The notes under the pieces were generated by a model that was not told the origin of the DNA, did no database searches, and saw only the letters and a program-made list of their open reading frames with translations. The position numbers were made by a program, and so were the translations under genes. From Dryomyza anilis (taxonomy: Eukaryota > Arthropoda > Insecta > Diptera > Dryomyzidae), in assembly GCA_951804985.1 (NCBI GenBank), contig OX638133.1, positions 33,567,963 to 33,631,962 of the forward strand: a stretch of 64,000 nucleotides of DNA, written 5' to 3'. Below are positions 54,996 through 64,000 of the stretch, in pieces (the stretch's first letter is position 1; each line of letters begins with the position of its first letter).

Positions 54996-57725
54996 TTTTT
55001 AACCCATCATATTTCGGGAACCATATTAGCTAGAGGTCCAAAATTTATAAATTGTCTTAGTTTAATATGGTACAGCATGTGTACCAAATTTGAATTATTT
55101 CTGAGAGGGTAGGAGAAATGCGTTCGTTGATTTAAAATGGAATATCCCATATGTATTGTGGGGTATTCAAAAAAAGAACATAAAATTTCCATGTGACATG
55201 GCTTAAAAACGTAATTTAAACTGCTGGACTTGACCCAACAAATTGTTCGAAAATTTTGCTTCATACATTCTTATACCAATGATATTTGCGTGTTTTAGGA
55301 AGTGGCAAAATCACATATTCATCATAGGCAAATATTTCTTTTTAACGGTAAAACATTTTTAACATTATTTTTATTGATTGGCAATGATAAATTTATGAAA
55401 TTCAACATTGATAGTATAATTTTGTATAAGGTATAGTAATTCCATTAGTTTTTAATTCGGATATATTGCGTTATTTACCTTTTAAATCGTGGTATCTGAG
55501 AGTGTATATACATCGGATATGGATGACTTTGATACCAAATGACGTAAAATGTAAAACTTTTTCATATATATCAAAAATAAGCTATTAGTGAATCACCTTT
55601 TTATCATGAAGTAATTACTATGAGCAGTAATTTTATTAATTTAAATTCTTAATAAATTCAAAATAATAAAATATATATATATTACGACTGGAATTTACAG
55701 AAGTGTTCAATGTGAAGGTTATCAACGACAAGAACGAGAGACAATCTCTTCAGGAAATGGTGAATATATGAAATAAATTTTAATGTATAACTATATTTCA
55801 TACTATTTAATAATAAACGTAGATAGCCCAATATCAAAATAAATATAAATACTTAAATCGTGTTATTATGTGTGTCGCAAACGAGTAATACCTATGATTA
55901 AGCATTATTGCCAAAAGAGAAATATATTGGACTCAATAGTATTAATCTTCTGCATCTATATATTTCTGGATTTTGATTTTTTTTGAAAATGTATTTGAAA
56001 ATGTATTTTGAAAATGTATTTGGTGACTTTTCGTTCTACAACGACGATATGATTAATATATTTTGAAAAATGATTTCGGAAAACATGGCGTTATTGTTGA
56101 ATCAAAAATCTACCAATGTATTCTAAATATAAAATTAAATCTGACTAAGAAGTAATCATTTAAATTATACCAAACAACTTGAAAAATAGTAATTATGATA
56201 TCCAACTATAAGTAAACATAGCAATCATACCATAACTGTTGCAAGTCTAATTTCTTGGCATCATCATGCCATAATCATATTTTATTTCTTTACAAAACTG
56301 TAGCTAAGCCATGCTTAAATTCATATTTATTCTATATATTTCAGTTCTATATAACTCGATACTCTGTTCTTGAATTGTAGTAACTAAATGACATGTTGTT
56401 GTCTCTACAAAATATTGTCAACTTACTAATGAATCATTGCATTTTGCTTGAACAAAGAAAGAGTTCTGTACTTTTTCGTACATATATAATTTAGTAAAAA
56501 TAGATAAAATAAACACTTCAAGGTCTAATTACTTTATAAAACACTTTGTATTATTAATGCATCTCATTGTTTTTTGCATTATTTTTTTAGAAATGGAAAC
56601 AAAATAAGTTAGAATTTGTTTATCATGAAGTTGGCTTTAAAATAAAACATTTATAAATTTTTATATACTAACTTAATATAATAAATACCACTCAAAAGCG
56701 CAACAAAGAAAGACCTTGTTTGTTTTTCCCCCTACATTTTAAATTTCAATTTTAAGCAATTTGTTGCAATTTATTTGGAGTATGTACCTAACTAGATAGT
56801 GTGCATTTTAAATATTTGCAATTGTTTCTTGGCAACGAAAATACTAAAATTACAATAATAATAATTAAAATAAAAATAAAAAATAATATTCGCACGAAAG
56901 GTGTTTTTCAGCACGTAGCGATTTATCTGCGCCATTGACTCGAGTACCCCCTAATAATACAAGAGGCTTAATTAAATGCGAATACTTATGACGACAGTGA
57001 ATTATTTATTATTTTCGAGTGAGTGCATGCGTATAAATGAAATTTTGATTTTATGACTCTATTGGCAGCTTTCTAATCATAAGCGTCTGGGGGGTTTATA
57101 AATTTGCAATACCACTTAATGTCAATAAAAATATATATGCAAATTATTTCATATTGAAAATATGACTGTATTTGAATTACGCAAAATATATCTATAAATT
57201 TCACCTACTACCCTACAAAACATTTAACGATAATTTTGAATTTGATGAAATAATGATGAATTTTCAATTTGATACTCAAAATATTTTTAAATTTAATAGA
57301 GTGCGGTACATTATCTAAATATATAACATTTGTTTATTAAAAATGAAAACTACTTCGATATCAACTCAATATCTTAAATGACAAAAACATCGATATCATT
57401 TAGATATATACGTTTTTATCGAAAACCCTATCATAATACTATCGATAGAAATGATTGAAGGGACTATTTATCGATACCGTTAAGATACTGTTTAATTTAC
57501 CGGGTACTTTAAATTTTCAGATATATTTTGTCACAACGATGTTTAATATAAAATTAACTGTTTTACAAAAAAAAAACATTGTGTTTAGGATGGTTAAGAG
57601 TAGAATATATTTCTATTTTTCTGAAAATATTTCCACTTTTATTGACAATTTTCAGCTACTTTTATATTGCATTTTCTCAAGTCTAAAAGTTCGTGATTCG
57701 TATTTTCGTTTTCCATACAAATTGT
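54996..57725. other. Intergenic DNA, little recognised
   Basis: It contains the isolated family J end at 56020-56048, preceded by three copies of AATGTATTT(T)GAAA. The rest is AT-rich with no ORF worth calling. Confidence 0.35.
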
Positions 57726-58042
57726 ATGCGAACCCATTCGTATCTATATCGTTTCGAGATCAATGCGAGTAGATGAAGAAATCACACGAAATCATCGAAC
57801 CCGTTATCGTAACGATATCGAGCGTCAAATTGGAGTTTTCTCGATATCGAAACGAAATCGAAGAAAAAAAATGATCAAAGTTCGAGATTGCTGCGAAAAC
57901 TATTACTATATCGATTTGATAAGTGTTTAAATATCGAAACTTGTCAAAGAATTTGAATGTACGCACATTTTTGAAAATTAGAATCGGGGTTATTCGAGAA
58001 AACATCGAGGCATAGAAGGACTTCGAGACATGGCAGGCTGGG
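57726..58042. mobile_element. MITE family B, copy 4
   Basis: From ATGCGAACCCATTCG to ACATGGCAGGCTGGG. It is collinear with copies 1 and 3 but about 60-80 bases shorter because the ACCT...TTCTGTCGG block is deleted. Confidence 0.7.
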
Positions 58043-58805
58043 CAAACATCATTTTGCTATCAAGACAAATTTTTAGCAACCCGAGACAAAACTTTTGGCA
58101 TTTTTCTGGAATATTTTGGGCATATTTCCGACAAACGCACAGATAAATAAAATATTTTGTGGAATTTTACAGGCAGATTCACGGCATATTTGCGAACTGA
58201 CAGAACAGACAGCTTCTGATACAAACTCCGCCTTTGCCTGTTTAAAATATGTCGGCAAAATGTTTTTAAGCTGCCTTGATCCCCTTGGGCTGGGGATCCG
58301 AGACAAATTTTCTGGATTTCTTAGGAATATTTAGGCCATATTTATGGCAAACGCACAGCTAAATGAAATATCTTGGGAAGTGTATAGCAGCTTGTAAATT
58401 TGATGGCATTTTAATGGCAGATTCACGGCATATTTTGGGAATGGGCAGAAAACTAACAGCTTTTGATACAAACTCCGCCTTTGTCTGTTTGAAATATGTC
58501 GAGAAAATGTTTTTGAACTGCCTGAACCCTGTCAAAAATTTTGACTGGGGCAGCTTTTCGAATAATCCCCAGACAAAATTTCTGGTATTTTTCAGTAATA
58601 TTTCGAGCATATTTCTGGCAAACGCACAGCGAAATGGAATATCTTGGAAAGTGTATAGCAGGTTGTAAAATGTTATGGCATTTTAATGGCAGATTCACGG
58701 CATATTTTGGGAACAGGCAGAAAACAGATAGCTTGTGATACAAACTCCGCCTTTGTCTGTTTAAAATATGTTGATAAAATGTTTCTATGCCTCGACCCTC
58801 GACAG
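58043..58805. repeat. Three-unit tandem repeat, 244-272 bp
   Basis: The word CAGATTCACGGCATAT starts at about 58174, 58418 and 58690. Each unit also has GATACAAACTCCGCCTTTG, CTGTTTAAAATATGT, and GGCAAACGCACAG with TATCTTGG. Units differ by insertions and about 10% substitutions. Several long-looking frames on both strands arise from it. It may be a piece of a satellite or the internal part of an unknown element. Confidence 0.8.
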
Positions 58806-59089
58806 TAGATGATTTCAATTAATCCCAAAATAAATAAAAACAAATTAAACAAGACGGTAAAGCATTTTAAAATTTCGAACAATTGAAAAGTCATACCTAT
58901 AAATCAATTCATATTAAAACCAACATGGTAACGAACAAAGTTTTATATATTCTAACCATAAATCAAACATATGTAGATGCTAAACCATTTGTCTATTTGG
59001 ACCACCTATATTACTACAAACAAAAATACCAACAATAAAAAAAAACAAATAAATATACCAAACTCTTAACTTGATCAACACCCGCACCA
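58806..59089. other. Intergenic DNA, nothing recognised
   Basis: AT-rich and featureless to my reading. Confidence 0.35.
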
Positions 59090-59260
59090 TATAACCAGAC
59101 GAGTTGCGACTCGTTTTGTTTCACATGCCGCCGCCGCCGCACGGATATGCATCGTTGATTTCAGCAGTCGGTTAGGTAACCCCCCACGGTAGACCTAACC
59201 TAAGCTTCAACAGTTAGTCGAACAAAGCGTTCGAATGCACGCACCAAGAGTTTCGTTTTT
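59090..59260 (+). promoter_or_regulatory. GC-richer island, possible core promoter or non-coding exon
   Basis: It contains GCCGCCGCCGCACGG, an initiator-like TTTCAGCAGTCGGTT at about 59159-59173, and GGTAGACCTAACCTAAGC about 28 bases on, where AGACC resembles a downstream promoter element one base out of register. No coding frame is convincing. Confidence 0.25.
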
Positions 59261-62200
59261 TTTAAATCCTCTACTCTCCTCATTCCCTACCGATTCATAT
59301 ACCTCAAAAATATACTGCAATATTTACCTACTATGTTTACCGACCTATAGTCAAATAAAATTCAATTCTATTGTCTGTGCTCTACTCGGATCTGACGGAG
59401 ATCTGGCGTGTTTTTTATTTTATTTGTTGTATGGGTAGGTAGGCGTTAGGTTTTTCTTTTGAAGCCAGCAGGCGACAAATTTTCCATTAAATCACAGATT
59501 TATATGTTTTATTGTTGCTTTTGGTTTGTGTTGTGTTGGGTTGTGATGTTTGTTCCTATGTTTGTTGAATTTAACCTATTTAAACAGAATTATTTGTCGT
59601 GTTTTATGGAGTATGTTAATGTGTTTTATTTTATAGATGCTGATTATACCGACTTAAGCCTTGGCTTGTTTTGAATTACTTGTGATTTACTTGAATTGTT
59701 GTCGTTTTAAATTTGTATTTATGATATAAACAAAAAAAAATTGGTAAAATTTATAATGTCATGTTATAATAATAGTTAGCATACTATTGAAAAGTTGATA
59801 GTTTCTGTTTTAACTATAATACCTGAGCAAAAATACAAATTTACTTATAAAAACAAGTATTATCTATTGTAGATATTTAAAACTTACTCACTATAATTAG
59901 AAATTATGAATTTTCAGAATTTTTAGTATAAACTGAGTAATGTCTGATTAATGTCTGCAATGTAGGACATATTAGTATCAACAAGGATATATTAATCTTT
60001 AAAATGACATTTCAATTTTGTAAATTCATTAACAATTTTTTATAATTTAAATCAATAAAATTAGAAAAACATGGTTTTGGAGAAAATTATGAAGGCGATT
60101 CATTTACACGCGTAAATTTCTATTGTCGTAAGAAATAAATTTACCCAAAATTTGATTTGAACTCACTTAGTACTGACTTCGCGTAATTTCTTTTTTTTTT
60201 TTGAATTTTTGATGCCCTTTAATTTTTAGTTAAATCATTTAAAATCTTTTCACAACACACTTAAATATACAAGCATCTCGTAATTTCTTTTTTTTTTATT
60301 TTTGATGCCCTTTAATTTTTAGTTAAATCATTTAACAACACAGTTTAATAAAAAAATCAACAGAAAGATAGAACAAAATGTTTCAGAAAATATATTTACG
60401 TGTTTTCCATATAAAAACCAGGTGATGCCAGATGATAAATTTTGCGTAAATGTCTACTATTACGGAATTTTCATTATTTACGAGTTCTATGTTGTTGGTA
60501 TGAATTCCTTTATTATTTTGCTTTTAAGACAATATGCCGGTATAGAGTAAAATATGAAATTATAAAATAAAATGCATAAAAACTTCAAATATTTTTTCTC
60601 CTACATATAGATAAAATTTAAAATATTTTGTACAAGGTTTTCTATTTTACAATTACAGCCTGCACTTTACAATAATCATAAAATTCAAAGAGTTATTGAT
60701 GTGCAAACATTTGTTATATACTTTATTTGGCTTTTAAGTGAACAGTTGCTTTAAGCTGTTGTTATTGTGGCTTTTTGAGTTTGGCCTAAAAACAACTACA
60801 TGCGTTAAAATGACCACATATGGTTTTGCAGTGGTATAAAGTTCAAAAAAGTGGACACCCACGTAAAATCAACGAAAACTACATTAAGCTCTTTATGATT
60901 GGCATAAAATAAAAACATGTTTACAGCAAATAATTTAAATGTGTTGAACATCAAATCTTAAATGCTTTTTGTAAATTAGTTGAATTAGCACTCGGTCAAA
61001 TACTTCCTCTCAAACAAGTGTATCGAGCAAACACTTCAAATAATAATTATTTGAGGCAATTGACAAGTGTTTGTTGCAAGCACTTGTAATTAAAATTTAC
61101 CATTTAAAACAAATAGATTCAGCTGTTAACAGATAGAAGTAATGAATGTGTTTAGGAGGAATAATTAATTGAACACTTACAAAATGTTTAATGTAAACAA
61201 TTAAAGTGTTTACGACAAATAAATTACTATATGTTACAAATACTAATAATTTGAAATGTTTGCAGGAAACAGTCGTTATTTATGGAAAATTATATAAAAT
61301 TATTAGTCTTAAGTGGAAACAATAAGTTCTCACTACAAATATTTGATTGTTTACGGCAAATAATTCGCAAACAATACTTTTTTTTTTGATTACAATAACT
61401 GTAATCAATAATATACTGACATCTTATTTGTTTACTTCAAAAAATAATTATGATAATAATTTTTACGCTTTCCGTAAACATATACTCAAAATTTTAAAAA
61501 ATTTTAAAAAAATATAATTATAACAAAAACATTTCTCTGCGTGCACGCAAACATATATTTGTTAAAACTCATCAGCAATGCGATGATGTCCAAACAACTT
61601 GCAATTCAATAAAATTTTAATTTATTGTAAATGCTTAACACATATTTGTTGTTATTGTTGTAATTTTGCTGTTGCATTGTTATTGGAAGTGTTGTTGTAA
61701 TTTATAAAATGTCATCAAATGCGTTTCACAATTTCACATTGTTGTTATTGTTGCTGCAACATGTTTTTTTTTTTTTTATGACAATATTTAAGCTGCAACG
61801 CAGACATTTTGGTTGACATGCGTTCACACAATAGACCGATCAACGAACGTGCCTTAAGTCACCACAAAACTCAACGCAAACGCATCATGTGTGTGTTTTT
61901 GTGGTGAATTTGCATATAATTGAAAATGACGTCAAGCGCCATAGTTATTTTTTTTTTTTTTGGGGCCTCTATTAAGAATGACTGAATACAGAATTATGGT
62001 GGCGAGAGGGAGACAGACAGACAACAACATTGGTCACAATCTTGGTCACGCATGCGTGCGATCAAACATGTCACGTTGGTCAGCATTGAGCGTGATCAGT
62101 AGCATGATCAGTATGTGGAAATTTTTTATTTTCTTAAAATTATTGATGTGCCATCGGAGAAGTAGTTTTTTTTAATCTCTTTTATAATTAATTTAATTTT

Positions 62201-62434
62201 CTTGTATGCCTTGTAAAAAAATATTTTATTGTCATTTCTTTCGATCACTTTCTACTGTTAACAGTTTTGCATTTAAAAATGATCGCGCAGTTTTTGTAGT
62301 TGCTCGCCCTGATCTTGACATGAAAAGTACCTTTTTTTTTGGACGAGCATTTTATGGTGGCTGCTGAAAATAAAATCTTGAGAATAACTGGCCGATGATC
62401 GTGTGCAAATGCCAATGACTTTAGTTTTATGGGT
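59261..62434. other. Long AT-rich gene-free stretch
   Basis: There is a tandem duplication of about 100 bases at 60181-60345 (CGTAATTTCTTTTTTTTTT then TTTGATGCCCTTTAATTTTT, twice). The 60980-61560 stretch repeats CAAACACTT / AAGTGTTTG and GTAAACA / TGTTTAC words in both orientations, perhaps an old foldback. At 61790-62110 composition is more balanced, with no ORF I trust. Otherwise nothing. Confidence 0.35.
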
Positions 62435-63169
62435 TTTTTATACCCTACACTAAGAGTGAAAGGGTATATTCAGTTTGGTACGCCGTTTGTAACACCCAGA
62501 AGGAAGCATCTCCGGTATGGAAAAGTATATATATTCTTGATCAGCATGGCCTCCTGAGTCGATTTAGCGATGTCCGTCTGTCCGTCTGTCTGTCTGTCCG
62601 TCTGTCTGTCCGTCTGTCTGTCTGTTGAAATCCCTAAGACTTTTAAAATTGAAGAGCTAGATAAATGAAACTTATAACTTAGATTACTAATATACCTACG
62701 CTGTATGTGCGAAAAAATTGGCGAGATCGGTCCATTGTGACCTATGATCCGACCACTTATGTTCAAATACCTCATTTAAAATGTACATATAAAGATCAAT
62801 TTTTATGTATACGTGCTTAGGTAAACTTTTTTGGTCAAATATATATTGACATCATGCTCAAATACATGATAATAATGTTTTCCGGCGAAAAGACTCGTGG
62901 TTCACAAAAAAAAAAATCGAAATTCGGTACACCTACCCATTTGTAAATATGGGTATCAAATGAATGGAAATTCTTCAGCGATTGAATGTTTGTAGTTATT
63001 TTCAGGATTCGTATACCTTGGTGATCTATATATCACTTTGAGCGGTAACCACACATATGTGTAGGGTATTTATAGTCTGCTTAGACCGACTATAATTTTG
63101 ATAATCCTAACTATCATAATTACACCTACTTTAAAATTTCCCATGTGATCTTACCTTCCCAACTGGTTT
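62435..63169 (-). mobile_element. DINE-1/Helentron-like element, copy 5
   Basis: A full-length inverted copy from TTTTTATACCCTACACTAAG to CTTCCCAACTGGTTT. The (GTCY)n core is at 62574-62625. By eye it is very close to copies 3 and 4, so these three are probably from the same recent burst. Confidence 0.9.
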
Positions 63170-63518
63170 TGCTTTTGCTTTACGGTTTTCTCACACTTAC
63201 ATGAAACTTACATTAAATGTGATATTTTTGCATCACCGTCATTATCACTGGAACTATTTTCTATCACTGCAGGCGACCGCAACGGCTTTGCCGGCAGCTG
63301 ATACTTCCTGCATGCGATCTTTCATTAATTTTCAATTTAATTGAAGTTTTACGCAAGCGCCAGAGGGCGTTGCTGTTATGGCTGATGTTAACTGGGCAAA
63401 CAAGACCGACCACCAGAACATTGGTGGCATAACCTGTCTTCACTATCGGCTGAATCTTGCGCAAATGTTGCAGAAATTCCACGCATTATTTAAAATATAT
63501 AGTTTTGTGTATTTGTAC
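63170..63518. other. Balanced-composition block, possible exon or regulatory region
   Basis: 63264-63482 is about half GC and open in a minus-strand frame (ending RCGRLQ) and also on the plus strand from ATG 63378 (MADVNWANKTDHQNIGG). The minus frame has no ATG at its beginning. TTTCTATCACTGCAG at 63258-63272 resembles a splice acceptor on the plus strand. Codon-like composition exists, but no domain is recognised. It may be part of a gene whose remainder lies beyond the window, or a conserved non-coding block. Confidence 0.3.
63358..63369 (+). promoter_or_regulatory. CTCF-like insulator motif
   Basis: CGCCAGAGGGCG fits 11 of 12 positions of the core CTCF consensus (CASYAGRKGGCR). It lies in the only balanced-composition block of the right end of the window. 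Confidence 0.3.
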
Positions 63519-64000
63519 ACTGAAAAAAAATACTGTATTAAAAAGGAAAATGTCCTTCAAATACAAAAGCCTTTTGTTTTTACTACATTAATATATATCT
63601 GATTTTGTATGGAATACAGACATTTTTACTACATTTGTATTGAAAAATACTGCATTTTGTATTTATATATATTTTCTAAAATATTTAGTTCAATTACTGC
63701 GTGTGTTAACTACATTTTGAATTTATTTAACTAAAATGACAATATAAAAATGAAAAAGTTTATTTTTAACTACTTTATGTATTTATTAAAATGTTATAAA
63801 ACAAAAAACCAATACATACTACCGTTCCCGCAGTATATAAAAAATGAATTTCTAATACATTGTGTAGTACAATCATGTCAAACAAATACAGATGAATCTT
63901 AAAACTAAAAATTATGGTTGAATAGTAATTTTTCGGAAATATAGTTCCAAACAATTACTAAAATGTGACAAATTTTACAACATTAATTTTCACCGTGTAG
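63519..64000. repeat. Possible terminal-repeat element reaching the window edge
   Basis: The left edge is ACACTGAAAAAAAATACTG. The right edge read in reverse is CTACACGGTGAAAATTAATG, weakly alike. The interior repeats ACTACATTTTGTATTTAT-like words about six times. The boundaries are uncertain. Confidence 0.3.

Noticed and set aside
58095..58894. Overlapping 70-120 codon ORFs on both strands
   Set aside because: They lie in a three-unit tandem repeat and repeat the same peptide with frameshifts; no domain.

Overview
The window looks like nuclear DNA of a higher fly (Diptera, Brachycera). It is very AT-rich and intron-bearing. The best-preserved genes match insect families, and the interspersed repeats have the structures usual in fly genomes: DINE-1/Helentron-like elements with a GTCY microsatellite core, many small inverted-terminal-repeat elements, a tRNA-derived SINE, a gypsy-type solo LTR and a decayed mariner. 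I cannot name the species. There is no sign of bacterial, plastid or viral gene organisation, and no CRISPR array. Six protein genes are well or fairly well supported, plus one short acidic ORF. They cover under a tenth of the window.

Layout. 1-13.1 kb: repeat-rich DNA holding two small secreted-peptide genes on the minus strand (61 aa Gly/Lys-rich; 53 aa Pro/Arg/Thr-rich), each with its own TATA box. 13.2-14.6 kb: a His-rich secreted protein gene (plus strand, TATA and initiator) converging on a LYAR-type nucleolar zinc-finger gene (minus strand). 17.2-19.7 kb: a five-exon iron-containing alcohol dehydrogenase / hydroxyacid-oxoacid transhydrogenase gene (ADHFE1/T3dh type, minus strand, 462 aa by my splice model). 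21.7-24.4 kb: an intact SINE, a striking near-perfect inverted duplication of a coding-like segment, a short inverted-repeat element interrupted at its end by a solo LTR, and a 67-codon acidic ORF. 25.4-30 kb: an accessory block where a mariner has been hit by a small MITE, itself hit by a DINE-like element, with a second DINE-like copy further along, followed by a 60-bp minisatellite of about 15 units. 33.0-36.5 kb: a six-exon leucine-rich-repeat transmembrane receptor gene (minus strand, 1050 aa by my model). 36.5-64 kb: no convincing protein gene, but many dispersed repeats and three GC-richer islands (43.8, 59.1 and 63.3 kb) that may be promoters, non-coding exons or regulatory sites.

The genes do not form a pathway. 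The neighbourhood is ordinary fly gene order diluted by transposable elements. The most interesting material is in the repeats: at least ten short non-autonomous families, several present in two to five copies here, nested insertions that give a relative time order, and a hairpin locus that could make small RNAs. All family names given to repeats (A to K) are mine. Copies were matched by eye, so boundaries are approximate unless a target duplication is stated.
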